Part shown: one piece after another, positions 18,207 through 28,288 of the stretch
How the letters are laid out: the number at the start of each line of letters is the position of its first letter
Position numbering within the stretch: position 1 is the stretch's first letter
Source of the DNA: an uncultured Prevotella sp.
GTDB lineage: Bacteria > Bacteroidota > Bacteroidia > Bacteroidales > Bacteroidaceae
Assembly (NCBI GenBank): GCA_905234265.1
Contig: CAJOHJ010000013.1
Location: 1-64,000 of the forward strand
Length of the DNA stretch: 64,000 nucleotides
Direction of reading: 5' to 3'
The notes under the pieces: generated by a model
Told to the model about the DNA's origin: nothing
Databases searched by the model: none
What the model saw: the letters and a program-made list of their open reading frames with translations, nothing else
Made by a program: the position numbers and the translations under genes

Positions 18207-18689
18207 CTATTTATAAGATTTCATTATTCTGTCCATTTCGCGGCGGTCTTCCTTTTCCTTCAGAGTCTGCCGCTTGTCGTATTCCTTCTTGCCCTTGCAG
18301 AGGGCGATGTCCATCTTGGCGCGTCCGTTTTGGTCGATGAATATCAGCAGTGGGACGATGGTATATCCCGTCTGCTTGGTGGCTGCTGCCAGCCGCGCTA
18401 TCTCGCGCCGTGTGAGCAGTAGTTTCCGGTCGCGCTTCATTTCGTGGTTGTTGTAGGAGCCGTAGAAATATGGCGACACGCTCATGCCTTTCACCCACAG
18501 CTCGCCGCCGGTGATGATGCAGTAGGTGTCGACGAGGCTTGCCTTGCCCATGCGTATCGACTTTATCTCCGTTCCCGTAAGCACAATGCCGGCAGTGAAT
18601 GTCTCGATGAAGAAATATTCGAACGAAGCCTTGCGGTTGCGTATGCTGACAGGGCTTTTCTTCCTAATGAGTTCTTCTTCTTTGTTCAT
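18207..18689 (-). CDS. smpB: SsrA-binding protein
   Basis: [62 protein letters not shown]. Confidence 0.97.
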   Translation of the reverse strand: MNKEEELIRKKSPVSIRNRKASFEYFFIETFTAGIVLTGTEIKSIRMGKASLVDTYCIITGGELWVKGMSVSPYFYGSYNNHEMKRDRKLLLTRREIARLAAATKQTGYTIVPLLIFIDQNGRAKMDIALCKGKKEYDKRQTLKEKEDRREMDRIMKSYK

Positions 18690-18722
18690 GGCGTGGCTGT
18701 TGGCTTTGTTGCTGGTTGTCGT

Positions 18723-20183
18723 TTACTTCTCCTCATGGCAGTATGACGTGCCGTCGAAGCAGTGCGTGCATACGCGCTCCTTGGGCATGCCGATGCTGGC
18801 AATGAGGTCCTCGATGGTGGCGAACTTCACGCTGTTCAGTCCCAGGCGGCGTGCTATCTCGTTCACCATGCGCTTGTATTCCGGCGAGTCTGTCTTGGCG
18901 TACTGCTCCAGGTTCTTGTTCTCGTCGCCCTCGAGGTCTTTTATTATGCGGCGTGTGATGAGTTCCAGGTCGCTCTTCGACGATGTGAAGCCTATGAACG
19001 GACATCCGTAGACCAGTGGAGGACATGAGATGCGTACGTGTACCTCTTTCGCTCCGCAGTCGAAGAAAGTGCGGACGTTGTCGCGCAGCTGTGTGCCGCG
19101 GACTATAGAGTCGTCGCAGAACACTATGCGCTGGTCTTTCAGTATTGCCGGGTTGGGGATGAGCTTCATCTTGGCAACCAAGGCACGCCGGTTCTGGTTG
19201 CCGGGAGTGAACGACCTGGGCCATGTAGGCGTGTATTTCAGCACGGCACGCTTGTAAGGCACTCCGCTGCCATGCGAATATCCGAGTGCCATGCCTACGC
19301 CGGAGTCGGGAATTCCGCACACCAGGTCGGCCTTGGTCTCTGTGTCCTTCTCGCCCATCAGCCGGCCGTTGGTTTCGCGCACCAGCTCGGTGTTTATTCC
19401 CTCGTAGTCGCTGGCAGGGAAGCCGTAGTAGACCCAGAGGAACGAGCATATCTGGCAGCGCGAGAAGGGCTTCTGCAGCACTTCTATGCCGTCGGCGCGC
19501 AGGCGCACAATCTCGCCGGGGCCGATGTCGCGCACGACTTTGTAGTCGAGGTTGGGAAAGCTGGTGGTCTCGCTGCTGACGGCGTAGGCCTGTATGAACT
19601 CGTCGGTACCGATGGGCGAAAGGCGGTGCACCTCTTTCTTGCCGATGACTATCGGCGTGCGGCCCAGGAAGTCGCGTGCGGCAATGATGCCGTCCTCGGT
19701 GAGGATGAGCATCGAGCATGAGCCTTCAATCTTGCGGTATACGTTGTTGATGCCTTCCACAAAGCTGTCGCCCATGTTTATCAGCAGGGCCACGAGTTCC
19801 GTCTGGTTGATGTTGTTTGCCGACATCTCGCTGAGGTGCATGCGCTGCTGCAGCAGTTCGTCGGCTATCTGGCGAAGGTTGTTGATTTTGGCAACGGTGA
19901 CAACCGCATAGCGTCCCAGATGTGAGTTGACGATGATGGGCTGCGGGTCGGTGTCGCTGATGACGCCAAGCCCCTGGTGTCCCTTGAACTGGTCAAGCTC
20001 GTCCTCGAAGCGCGAGCGGAAGTAGTTGCGCTCCAGAGAGTGGATGCTGCGGTGGAAGCCGCTTTCCTCGTCGTATGTTACCAAGCCGGCGCGTTTAGTG
20101 CCTAAGTGTGAGTTGTAGTCGGTGCCGTAAAACAGGTCGTTTACGCAGTCACGTTTAGAGATAGTGCCAAAAAAGCCACCCAT
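18723..20183 (-). CDS. purF: Amidophosphoribosyltransferase family protein
   Basis: GTDYNSHLGTKRAGLVTYD, RDFLGRTPIVIGK, VCGIPDSGVGMALGYSHGSGVPYKRAVLKYTP, IVFCDDSIVRGTQLRDNV. Confidence 0.85.
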   Translation of the reverse strand: MGGFFGTISKRDCVNDLFYGTDYNSHLGTKRAGLVTYDEESGFHRSIHSLERNYFRSRFEDELDQFKGHQGLGVISDTDPQPIIVNSHLGRYAVVTVAKINNLRQIADELLQQRMHLSEMSANNINQTELVALLINMGDSFVEGINNVYRKIEGSCSMLILTEDGIIAARDFLGRTPIVIGKKEVHRLSPIGTDEFIQAYAVSSETTSFPNLDYKVVRDIGPGEIVRLRADGIEVLQKPFSRCQICSFLWVYYGFPASDYEGINTELVRETNGRLMGEKDTETKADLVCGIPDSGVGMALGYSHGSGVPYKRAVLKYTPTWPRSFTPGNQNRRALVAKMKLIPNPAILKDQRIVFCDDSIVRGTQLRDNVRTFFDCGAKEVHVRISCPPLVYGCPFIGFTSSKSDLELITRRIIKDLEGDENKNLEQYAKTDSPEYKRMVNEIARRLGLNSVKFATIEDLIASIGMPKERVCTHCFDGTSYCHEEK

Positions 20184-20466
20184 AGTTCTTTTTACCTGAA
20201 AGTGTTTTATAAGTTTATGCTTGCAAAGGTAGTGATTTCTTTGCTATTTAACGAATGTTGAAGGAAATATCATTGAAAAAAATCGTTAAACGTGACATTT
20301 GTCAAAAAGGCTGAAAATGGCGGCAGTAGTTGCCGCGGACGGAAAATGTGAAAACTTTTTACCTCAGAAGAGCATCGCACCAGCGACGGCAAATAGCGCG
20401 AAAACTGTAGCGACGGGCGGTGTGACAGGTTGTGATGTTGAAGAAATGTCAACAAAAGAGGGCGAA

Positions 20467-20725
20467 TTTTGTGCACATGATGTGGGGTTCTGTGCAAAAA
20501 TGGCACCGCTGAGTGTTTCTGATTTCCGATTTTTGTATGATTTTGCTGTCGGCAGAAGGCCACTTACGAAATTCTCTCCGTAAGATAATTGCGTAACATG
20601 CAGAGATAATTCTGCGAGTGGCCTTCAGAAATTCCCGACTTGGCTGCAAGTGCCTGTCAGTCAGCATAAAACGAGGATGAGTGAAAAAGTGGCATTTTTC
20701 AGTCAAAATGTCGCTTTGCTGCGGA
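20467..20725. repeat. Composite intergenic element copy B
   Basis: Three motifs also present, same order, at 51812-52093 on the opposite strand; includes palindrome gaaggccact...agtggccttc (20555-20626) and CGTAACATGCAGAGATAATT units. Confidence 0.7.
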
Positions 20726-20790
20726 AATGGCTGCTCTTGGAGATGCAAAAGCACAATTTTGTCAACAATTTTTACGCCATGCGCAGTGTC

Positions 20791-21549
20791 TCAGAATTCA
20801 ATCCGCTGACCGTCGTAGGCCAGCTGGATGTCGGGGGGGAGAGACTGGTTGACGTCGGCATGGCGGCCAATGTCGTGGCTGCTGTGGATAAGCCATGTCT
20901 GGCTGGCACCAACGGCGCGCGCAAAGCGGACAGCCTCGTCGACAGTCTGGTGAGAGTGGTGCGGAGTGTAGCGCAATGCGTTGACGATAAGCGTCTGACA
21001 CCCAGTGATGTACTGCATTTCGCTTTCGGCAATGGTTTTCATGTCGGTGATGTATGCCAGCGAGCCAATGCGGAAGCCCAGGATGGGCAAGTCGTGGTGC
21101 ATCACCTGGAAGGGCATGATGTCTATGTCGCCGATGGTGAGCATGTGGTGAGGCTCTATCTGGTGCAGCTGTATGGCCGGCACACCAGGGTATCTGTTTT
21201 CCGCGAAGCAGTAGGGCAGCATTTCCCTGAGTCCCTTGTAGGCAATGGCGTCGGCATAGACGTTTATTTCTCCGAACTGGCAGAAGGGGCGGATGTCGTC
21301 CATGCCGCCCATGTGGTCGTAGTGTGCGTGGGTGATGAGAATGCCGTCGATGGCCTTGAAGGGCAGCGGCAGCACCTGCTGGCGGAAGTCGGGGCCGCAG
21401 TCGATGAGCAGGCGCGTAGCGTCAGACTCGATGAGCGCCGAGCAGCGCAGCCGCTTGTCGTGAGGGTCGGGGCTTGTGCATGTTGCGCACTGGCAGCCTA
21501 TGGTAGGTACTCCGCAGGATGTCCCTGTGCCGAGGAAGGTCAGTTTCAT
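20791..21549 (-). CDS. MBL-fold metallo-hydrolase (PhnP-like)
   Basis: MKLTFLGTGTSCGVPTIGCQCATC, ITHAHYDHMGGMDDIRPF, WLIHSSHDIGRH. Confidence 0.85.
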   Translation of the reverse strand: MKLTFLGTGTSCGVPTIGCQCATCTSPDPHDKRLRCSALIESDATRLLIDCGPDFRQQVLPLPFKAIDGILITHAHYDHMGGMDDIRPFCQFGEINVYADAIAYKGLREMLPYCFAENRYPGVPAIQLHQIEPHHMLTIGDIDIMPFQVMHHDLPILGFRIGSLAYITDMKTIAESEMQYITGCQTLIVNALRYTPHHSHQTVDEAVRFARAVGASQTWLIHSSHDIGRHADVNQSLPPDIQLAYDGQRIEF

Positions 21550-21577
21550 TGTCGGGAATGCTTTTGGTGGCTGTTGG

Positions 21578-22585
21578 CTAAATGATGTTCACTTCGGGAG
21601 TCAGCAGTATGCTGAACTTGCTGCTGACGTCGGACTGTACGGCGTGGCAAAGCTCTACGATTTCGCGGCCGGTGGCACCGCCAAGGTTGACGAGTATCAG
21701 AGCCTGCTTGTCGTGGACTCCTGCGCGGCCGAGGCTCTTGCCCTTCCAGCCGCACTGCTCGATGAGCCAGCCGGCAGGTATCTTCTCCTGGCTGTCGCTG
21801 ACGGTGTAGTGGGGCATGTCTGGATATTGGCGGCGCAAGTCGAGGTATTTGTCGGTGCTGACAACGGGATTCATGAAGAAACTGCCTGCATTGCCCTTTT
21901 CGTGATAGTCGGGAAGCTTGCGGTTCCTTATGTTGATGATGGCGTCGCGCAGCTGGCGTGCGCTGGGAGTGCCTGTCCCCTGGGCGCGCAGCTCGTCGCG
22001 GATGTTGCCGTAGTCGAGCAGCGGACGGAATGTCGTCGACAGGCGGAAGGTGACGCCGGTGATGAGATATTTGCCATGCCACTCGTGCTTGAAGCGGCTG
22101 CTGCGGTAGCCATAGCTGCACTCGGCGGCAGTCAGCCGGCACAGGCGGCTGCTGCTGATGTCGACGGCTTCGACATGGCTGATAATGTTGCACACCTCGG
22201 CGCCGTAGGCTCCTATGTTCTGCACGGCTGCAGCACCGACGTCGCCGGGAATGAGCGAAAGGTTCTCGGCGCCATAGAGGCCGTGGCTGATGAGCCAGTC
22301 GACCAGCCCGTCCCAGCACTCGCCGCTGCCGCTCTCGACGGTGTCGGCACCAGTCTGGCGGATGCCCTTGATGCCGGAGCGTATCACCAGGCCGTCGAAG
22401 TCGGCAGTGAGCAGCAGGTTGCTGCCGCCACCTATTATTATATACTTACTGTCGCCGCCGTCGCGGAGCAGTGAGGCCACGCGCAGCGCGTCGTCTACGG
22501 TTTCATACTCCATGAAGTGGCTGCAGCGGGCGTCGATGCCGAAGGTGTTGTGGGGCAGCAGGCTATAGTCGTGGAATTCTTTCAT
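21578..22585 (-). CDS. murB: UDP-N-acetylmuramate dehydrogenase
   Basis: HNTFGIDARCSHFMEY, IIGGGSNLLLTADFDGLVI, PGDVGAAAVQNIGAYGAEV, GNAGSFFMNPVV. Confidence 0.95.
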   Translation of the reverse strand: MKEFHDYSLLPHNTFGIDARCSHFMEYETVDDALRVASLLRDGGDSKYIIIGGGSNLLLTADFDGLVIRSGIKGIRQTGADTVESGSGECWDGLVDWLISHGLYGAENLSLIPGDVGAAAVQNIGAYGAEVCNIISHVEAVDISSSRLCRLTAAECSYGYRSSRFKHEWHGKYLITGVTFRLSTTFRPLLDYGNIRDELRAQGTGTPSARQLRDAIINIRNRKLPDYHEKGNAGSFFMNPVVSTDKYLDLRRQYPDMPHYTVSDSQEKIPAGWLIEQCGWKGKSLGRAGVHDKQALILVNLGGATGREIVELCHAVQSDVSSKFSILLTPEVNII

Positions 22586-22593
22586 ATATTTTC

Positions 22594-22671
22594 AATGCAT
22601 AATGCATAATGCTTAATGCATAATTCTCAATTTTCAATTCTAAATTCTAAATTTTCAATTCTCACTCTTGG
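22594..22671. repeat. 7-bp tandem repeat (aatgcat x4) followed by 21-bp tandem repeat
   Basis: aatgcat/aatgctt at 22594, 22601, 22608, 22615; attttcaattctaaattctaa (22630-22650) / attttcaattctcactcttgg (22651-22671). Confidence 0.85.
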
Positions 22672-22684
22672 CAGCCTCTGTGCC

Positions 22685-23530
22685 TCAGGTGGTAAGCTTG
22701 GTGAGCTTCCACTGGCCGTCGATGCGCCTGAAGACCATGTTCAGCTCCAGGCCGTTGGCAATGCCGCGCAGCAGGAAGACCTTCTGGCTGCCCTCCTTGC
22801 CGGGCTTGCCGTAGATGATGTTGTAAATCATCTTCTGCGGAAGGGTGGGGGCGAAGGCCTCCCAGGTGTCGGGGGTGATGAGACCTTCCATCTGCGAGAA
22901 GTCGTCGTCGGGGTCGGGGCCTACGAAGGTTACCGTCTCGTTGAGGCTTGCCGTCTGGAACTCGGGGTCGGTGGCAAACTGGTGGAAGAACGGCAGGAAC
23001 GACGCGTTCGACGACTGGCTGAAGGGTATGGTGTTTATTCTGGTGAGCATCCAGAGGCCGTGCTGACGCTCGAAGAAATACTGTATGACGGACGTCGTGT
23101 TGAAGTATATCTTTTCCAGGATGACGCTGTTGACGGTGGTGTCGTTGGTCATGTTGATGCTCTTCTCGCTGTCAAGGAGCATCGTGTAGTACCCCTGCCG
23201 CATGAAGAAGTAGTCCATCTGCCACTGTTGCTTTTCTATTGTCTCCGTGCGCTGGCCGTTGACCGACGGCAGCGGAAACTGGATGCGCTCAAGCTGCAGC
23301 TTCTTGTTGGCAGAGAAGTTGAAGATGAAATCGTCGAACAGCTCGTCGGCAGCCTTGGGCATGTCGGCGGCTTCCTCGTCGGCGGACAGCGAGTCGGCGT
23401 CGGCCGTTGCGGCGGTGCTGTCAGCAGCTGTGTCGGCGCTGGCGGTGTTGGTCTTCTGTCCGCTGCACGACACCATGCCGATGGCGGCTGACATCAGGAA
23501 TGTTAGGAGAATGACGATGCTTGGCCTCAT
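22685..23530 (-). CDS. DUF4348 family lipoprotein
   Basis: Lipoprotein signal (MSAAIGMVSCSGQ), FDDFIFNFSANKKLQLERIQFPL, QWQMDYFFMRQGYYTMLLDSE. Confidence 0.8.
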   Translation of the reverse strand: MRPSIVILLTFLMSAAIGMVSCSGQKTNTASADTAADSTAATADADSLSADEEAADMPKAADELFDDFIFNFSANKKLQLERIQFPLPSVNGQRTETIEKQQWQMDYFFMRQGYYTMLLDSEKSINMTNDTTVNSVILEKIYFNTTSVIQYFFERQHGLWMLTRINTIPFSQSSNASFLPFFHQFATDPEFQTASLNETVTFVGPDPDDDFSQMEGLITPDTWEAFAPTLPQKMIYNIIYGKPGKEGSQKVFLLRGIANGLELNMVFRRIDGQWKLTKLTT

Positions 23531-23548
23531 TGTATATGTGTATCTGAT

Positions 23549-23605
23549 AATTCTTATTTTTTATTTCTCAATTCTTATTTTTTACCTCTCATTTCTTATT
23601 CTTAA
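23549..23605. repeat. 21-bp tandem repeat x3 spanning the TPR gene stop codon
   Basis: aattcttattttttatttctc / aattcttattttttacctctc / atttcttattcttaatc at 23549, 23570, 23591. Confidence 0.9.
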
Positions 23606-25583
23606 TCAGGCTGTAGGCATCATAAAGCCCCAGCTCGCCAGCCTTGCTGAGGTCGGCAACGGCTTCCTGGTCGCGCTTCTGCTGCAGGAGGGCTATGCCA
23701 CGGTTGTAATAGGCTGCGGCCAGATGGGGGTCGATGGCGATGGCGCGGCTATAGTCGGCAATGGCGTGGGAAACGTCGTTGCGCTGGATGTAGGCATTGG
23801 CGCGGTTGTAGTAGAGATAGGGGTTGTCGTTGTCGTGCTTGATGGCTTCCGACATGTCGGACAGCACGTTGGCGGTAAGCATGCGCACGTCGGTGCCTTG
23901 TGCGGAATGGTAGGTGTTAAGCCTGGACTGGCACACGGCACGCAGCCACCAGGCAATGGCTGAGCAGGAGTCGGCCTGGAGAATGGTGGTAAGGTCGTCG
24001 ATGGCTCCTTCATAGTTCTGGGTGACGCTGTAGGCTACGGCCCTCTTCAGCAGAAGGGCAAGGCGCTGGCTGATGCCAGGAGCCTGCGAAATGGCTGTGG
24101 AGAGCGTGTCGATGCGGACGAAGTAGTTCTGCGTCTGTCGCTCGTCGAGGGTCGTGTGCCTGTTGGTGATGTAAAGCTTGTCGCCGTCGGGCAGGGCGTT
24201 GTTCAGCGAGTCTATGCTGCGGTCGTAGGCTATGTAGTTGCCCACCGGGTTGACTGTCTGCTCGGTAGAAACCGCATACATTGGCTGATAGTCCATCGAG
24301 ACGCGGCGGTTCTGGACGCGGCCGCGATACTCGCTCTGGTATTCCTGCTGCGACTCTTGCTCGTCGGCGACGGCAATCTGGTTATATTTCTCGATGTCCT
24401 CGTCGCTGCGCTTGCGCATGTGCTTTCTCGACAGCCGTGGCTGGCGGCCGAGGCGCTTGTCGAGCTGGGCCTTGAGAATGCGGAATTCGTCAAGCTCTGC
24501 CTGGCGCGTCATGCCAAGCTTGCGGTAGCATGCTGCACGCTGGTGCAGCCCGGTCCAGAAGTTGGGATATTCTTCGATGACCTTGCTGTAGTCATCTATC
24601 GCTGCCCGCGGATTGCCTGTGTTTTCCAGCAGAAGCGCTCTGTTGAAGAGGGCCATCATGTTGTCGGGTTCTTGCTGCAACACGAAGTTGAAGTCTTCTA
24701 TCGCACGGTTGTCGTCGCCCACTTGTGCGCGAAGAAGTCCGCGATTGTAGTGTCCGAGGAAGTTTTGTGGGTTCAGGTCGAGGGCAGTGTCGTAGTCGGC
24801 CATGGCTCCGCGCAGGTTGTTGCGGTTGAAGCGTGCAAGGGCGCGGTTGATGTAAAGGTCGGAACTGTGGGGCGACAGGTGGATGGCCTTGTCGAGGAAC
24901 TTCTCGCCGTCTTCCCACTGCTGGCGCTCAAGACTGATGATGGCATGCTGTGTCCATGTGCGGAAATTGTAGGGGTCGATGGCCGTGCTGCGGTCTAACT
25001 CTACGATGGCCTGCGCAGTGTCTTTCTCGTGCAGCAGGACTTCGGCCTTCATGGCGTAGATGCGTGCATTGCTGCTCCATTTCTGCTCCATGCTGTCAAG
25101 GTCGGCCATTGCGGCGGGGTAGTCCTTCTGCTGGATGCGGCAGAGCGTGCGGTTGTTCCAGAAACTGATATTCTCCGGCTCGTGGCGCAGGGCTTCGTTG
25201 TAGTCGGCAATGGCCTCGGCGAATTTCTCCTGCTGGATGTAGCAGAGGCCGCGCAGCTCGTAGATGCCTGTGACGTAGGGATTGCGCCCGATGGCTGACG
25301 TGCAGTCGGCAGTGGCGCCGCTGTAGTCGTCGAGGTAGTACTTGGCGATGGCCCGGTAGTACCACGGCTCGTAGAGATAGGGACGCAGGGAAATAACCTG
25401 GTTGAAATACTGGATGCTCAGCACATAGTCTTCAAAATAAAGCGCTGAGCGGCCGACGGTGAGCAGACGGTCGGTCTTGTACTGTGCGCTGGCGCCAAGA
25501 AATGGAAAACAAAATATTGACAGCCGCAGCATTCCGACAAGGAGTCTTGTCTGAAAGTCTTTCTTCATCATCATTGCTGTCAA
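23589..25583 (-). CDS. Tetratricopeptide-repeat protein
   Basis: Many TPR units, e.g. ALRHEPENISFWNNRTLCRIQQKDYPAAMADLD, ALDLNPQNFLGHYNRGLLRAQVGD. Confidence 0.9.
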   Translation of the reverse strand: MTAMMMKKDFQTRLLVGMLRLSIFCFPFLGASAQYKTDRLLTVGRSALYFEDYVLSIQYFNQVISLRPYLYEPWYYRAIAKYYLDDYSGATADCTSAIGRNPYVTGIYELRGLCYIQQEKFAEAIADYNEALRHEPENISFWNNRTLCRIQQKDYPAAMADLDSMEQKWSSNARIYAMKAEVLLHEKDTAQAIVELDRSTAIDPYNFRTWTQHAIISLERQQWEDGEKFLDKAIHLSPHSSDLYINRALARFNRNNLRGAMADYDTALDLNPQNFLGHYNRGLLRAQVGDDNRAIEDFNFVLQQEPDNMMALFNRALLLENTGNPRAAIDDYSKVIEEYPNFWTGLHQRAACYRKLGMTRQAELDEFRILKAQLDKRLGRQPRLSRKHMRKRSDEDIEKYNQIAVADEQESQQEYQSEYRGRVQNRRVSMDYQPMYAVSTEQTVNPVGNYIAYDRSIDSLNNALPDGDKLYITNRHTTLDERQTQNYFVRIDTLSTAISQAPGISQRLALLLKRAVAYSVTQNYEGAIDDLTTILQADSCSAIAWWLRAVCQSRLNTYHSAQGTDVRMLTANVLSDMSEAIKHDNDNPYLYYNRANAYIQRNDVSHAIADYSRAIAIDPHLAAAYYNRGIALLQQKRDQEAVADLSKAGELGLYDAYSLIKNKK

Positions 25584-25599
25584 TATTTTGTTAACTAAC

Positions 25600-25664
25600 G
25601 CCTATTTGCGTGTGGCTTCTGCCTGTTTTCGTGTGGCTGTGGCCTATTTTCTGACGGCTTTCGT
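25600..25664. repeat. 21-bp tandem repeat x3 spanning the def stop codon
   Basis: gcctatttgcgtgtggcttct (25600-25620), gcctgttttcgtgtggctgtg (25621-25641), ctattttctgacggctttcgt (25644-25664 in unit frame). Confidence 0.85.
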
Positions 25665-26204
25665 CTTGTATGCGCAGCGATAGCGGCCCATCAGAAGGCT
25701 TTTCAGCTTGCTCTTTATGAGCTGCTTGCGCAACGGCGACACTCGGTCGACGAACATTACGCCGTCAAGATGGTCGAACTCATGCTGCATGACGCGGGCA
25801 AGATAGCCGTCGATCCATTCTTCATGCTCGTTGAACTCTTCGTCTTGCCAGCGGACGCGGATGCGCTTGGGGCGGACGACTTTCTCATGGATGCCGGGCA
25901 GTGAGAGGCATCCCTCCTCGCTGCTGTCGGTCGCGCTGTCGTCGCGCTCAAGGATGTGGGGGTTGATGAACACCTTGCGGAATCCTTTGTATTCCGGCAT
26001 GTCGTCGCTGAGCAAGTCGAGGTCGATGACCGACAGTCTTATCGGCTTGCCTATCTGAGGCGCTGCAAGGCCTATGCCGTCGCTGCTGGCAAGAGTCTCC
26101 CACATGTCGGCAATAAGCTGCGGAAGCTCCGGGTAGTAGGGTGTTATGTCTTCAGCGACCTTGCGCAAGACAGGATTGCCGTAAATGTAAATTGGTAAAA
26201 TCAT
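25644..26204 (-). CDS. def: Peptide deformylase
   Basis: [50 protein letters not shown]; start at MILPIYIYG. Confidence 0.95.
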   Translation of the reverse strand: MILPIYIYGNPVLRKVAEDITPYYPELPQLIADMWETLASSDGIGLAAPQIGKPIRLSVIDLDLLSDDMPEYKGFRKVFINPHILERDDSATDSSEEGCLSLPGIHEKVVRPKRIRVRWQDEEFNEHEEWIDGYLARVMQHEFDHLDGVMFVDRVSPLRKQLIKSKLKSLLMGRYRCAYKTKAVRK

Positions 26205-26214
26205 TGTTGTGTGA

Positions 26215-26637
26215 TTAGTGTTTGGACTGCCGTGAGCGCATGTAGTCTTCAAGTAGGATGGTGGCGCTGATTTCGTCGACAAGTCCTTTGTTTTGTCGCT
26301 GCTTCTTTCTGAGCCCTCCGGCAATCATTGCCTGGTGGGCCAGAACAGACGTGAAGCGTTCGTCGTAATACTCTATGGGAACGGAAGGCATGGCCTTTTG
26401 CCACTGTTGTACGAAAGCCCTGACGCGTGCCATGTTTTCGCTTGGCGTACCGTCGGGCTGGCGCGGCTCTCCGATGACTATTCTCTCAACAGGCTCGGTG
26501 GCAATATAGTTTCTGAGAAAGTCGGTCAGCCGGTGTGTTTCTACTGTAGTCAGACCCCCTGCAATGATTTGCAGAGGGTCTGACACGGCTAAGCCAGTGC
26601 GCTTCTTTCCGTAGTCGATAGCAAGAATGCGTCCCAC
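26215..26637 (-). CDS. ruvX: YqgF/RuvX putative Holliday junction resolvase
   Basis: [58 protein letters not shown]. Confidence 0.93.
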   Translation of the reverse strand: MGRILAIDYGKKRTGLAVSDPLQIIAGGLTTVETHRLTDFLRNYIATEPVERIVIGEPRQPDGTPSENMARVRAFVQQWQKAMPSVPIEYYDERFTSVLAHQAMIAGGLRKKQRQNKGLVDEISATILLEDYMRSRQSKH

Positions 26638-26643
26638 GGACAG

Positions 26644-27168
26644 TTATTTAGCGTAAAGAAGCCAGGCACCGGGATATTTTCCTATGAGCTGGTTGCGGCT
26701 TGCAACAGCGTCGGCCTTGTTGTCGAACGTGGTAGCTATTACTCTGTATGTGGCAGGGCTGACAGCATTGTTGACAACCATCTGGGCGTCATATCCGGAA
26801 CTCTTAAGAGTCTCCTGCAGCGACTCTGCGTTGGCCTTCATGGAGAATGAGCCTACGACGACGCTGAAATTCTTAAGACCGTTGCCGTTGACGACAGACA
26901 CCTGCTCCTGGCGGACTGCAACATTGTCGCCATTGTCTACCACCTGCGTGTTGCCGGCAGAGCGCTCTTCCATAGGAGTGACGACAGCAGCCTCTGACTC
27001 TTGCTCCTGGACTACAACCTGAGCCTGCTCCTGTTGCTGCTGCTGTTGGATTTCTTCTTGCTGCTGGGCACGCTCGTAGGCCTGACGATAAGCTGTCTCG
27101 CCCGACTTACAACCTGTCAGAGCTATGGCTGCGCACATGCTGGCGCAAATTACTGCATACTTTTTCAT
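26644..27168 (-). CDS. SPOR-domain lipoprotein
   Basis: Lipobox ALTGCKSG; Gln-rich linker; FSVVVGSFSMKANAESLQETLKSSGYDAQMV. Confidence 0.85.
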   Translation of the reverse strand: MKKYAVICASMCAAIALTGCKSGETAYRQAYERAQQQEEIQQQQQQEQAQVVVQEQESEAAVVTPMEERSAGNTQVVDNGDNVAVRQEQVSVVNGNGLKNFSVVVGSFSMKANAESLQETLKSSGYDAQMVVNNAVSPATYRVIATTFDNKADAVASRNQLIGKYPGAWLLYAK

Positions 27169-27398
27169 AAAGCTAAGTTTTCCTGTTGTTTTGATTAAGC
27201 GAATAATGGATTTTAAATTTCCGCGAAGTTACGAAATCTGCGCCAAATGCTTCTAAAAAAGCTGACTAAAGTTTGTTAAATGCAAAAAATCTTAAGGTTT
27301 TAACAAATAATTATACTATTTTTAAGTCACTTTCCAGAAACTTTGCTATATTTGCTGACAGAAACTATTACCAACAAACAATTAAACACTTAGTTATT

Positions 27399-27617
27399 AT
27401 GAGAAGCATTGGTTATTTGGGCGCTTTCTTAGGTGGCGCCGTGGCAGGAGCCGTCATCGGATTGTTAGTGGCTCCGCAGAAGGGTTCTGACACTCGCGAC
27501 AAGATTACGGAAGCAGTAGACGAATTCATGAAGAAGCATAACATCAAGCTGAGCCGCAAGCAGGTCGACGACCTCGTTGACGATATTGCAGAAGCAGCTC
27601 CTGAGGTTGACGAATAA
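27399..27617 (+). CDS. YtxH domain-containing protein
   Basis: MRSIGYLGAFLGGAVAGAVIGLLVAPQKGSDTRDKI. Confidence 0.85.
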   Translation: MRSIGYLGAFLGGAVAGAVIGLLVAPQKGSDTRDKITEAVDEFMKKHNIKLSRKQVDDLVDDIAEAAPEVDE

Positions 27618-27649
27618 ACATTCCTGACGCCTGAAAAAGACTCTTTGAG

Positions 27650-27997
27650 ATGCTGTCAAGCGATAAGAACGTAGAGAACATTGCCCAGCTGGTGCAGCTG
27701 CTGAAGGACTATGCAGTGGCGCAGAAGGAGTATGTCAAGTTAGACATCGTAGAGAAGATTGTACGCTTGTCTACGGCACTGATTCTGGCAATAACGCTAC
27801 TGTTGCTGACGGTGGCCGTGCTCTTCTATCTTTCGTTTGCAGTGGTACACTGGCTGGCACCGCTGACAGGTCTGGCACTGGCGTACTTCCTGGTGTCGAT
27901 GACATTTCTGGTGCTGCTGGTGCTGGTCTACAGCTTCCGCAAGTCATGGATAGAACGCCCGCTGGTGCGCTTCCTGGCAGAAACGCTGCTGAGCTGA
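27650..27997 (+). CDS. Phage-holin-family-like membrane protein
   Basis: Two hydrophobic segments; position in YtxH cluster typical of Bacteroidales. Confidence 0.65.
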   Translation: MLSSDKNVENIAQLVQLLKDYAVAQKEYVKLDIVEKIVRLSTALILAITLLLLTVAVLFYLSFAVVHWLAPLTGLALAYFLVSMTFLVLLVLVYSFRKSWIERPLVRFLAETLLS

Positions 27998-28033
27998 GAA
28001 CGTGAGCTTGAGTAGAAACCGAAAGAGAAAGAG

Positions 28034-28288
28034 ATGGACACACCGACTTACACATCACTGGAGGAGATTGCACTGCGCAAGCAGGCCATCCGCACCGACA
28101 TCGATGCCGCTGGCGAGCAGATAGGGCTGCGGTGGCACGACCTGACAGCCCCCAACCAGGACACCAGCAAGGGTGAAATGGTGGCCAGTCTGGTTGGCAA
28201 TGCCATTACAGCCATCGACGGCTTCCTTCTGGTGCGCAAGCTCATGAAGAACTACGGCTTTCTGTTCCGCAGGAAAAAGAAGAAGTAG
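28034..28288 (+). CDS. Conserved hypothetical protein of the YtxH cluster
   Basis: MDTPTYTSLEEIALRKQAIRTDIDAAGEQIGLRWHDL...RKLMKNYGFLFRRKKKK*. Confidence 0.7.
   Translation: MDTPTYTSLEEIALRKQAIRTDIDAAGEQIGLRWHDLTAPNQDTSKGEMVASLVGNAITAIDGFLLVRKLMKNYGFLFRRKKKK

Noticed and set aside
27001-27075. Gln-rich CTG/CAG tract in the SPOR lipoprotein as a 21-bp repeat
   Set aside because: Better explained as a trinucleotide-rich low-complexity region.
27222-27245. aagttacgaaatctgcgcc near the SPOR lipoprotein promoter as a degenerate family member
   Set aside because: Lacks the TATCT core; chance match cannot be excluded.
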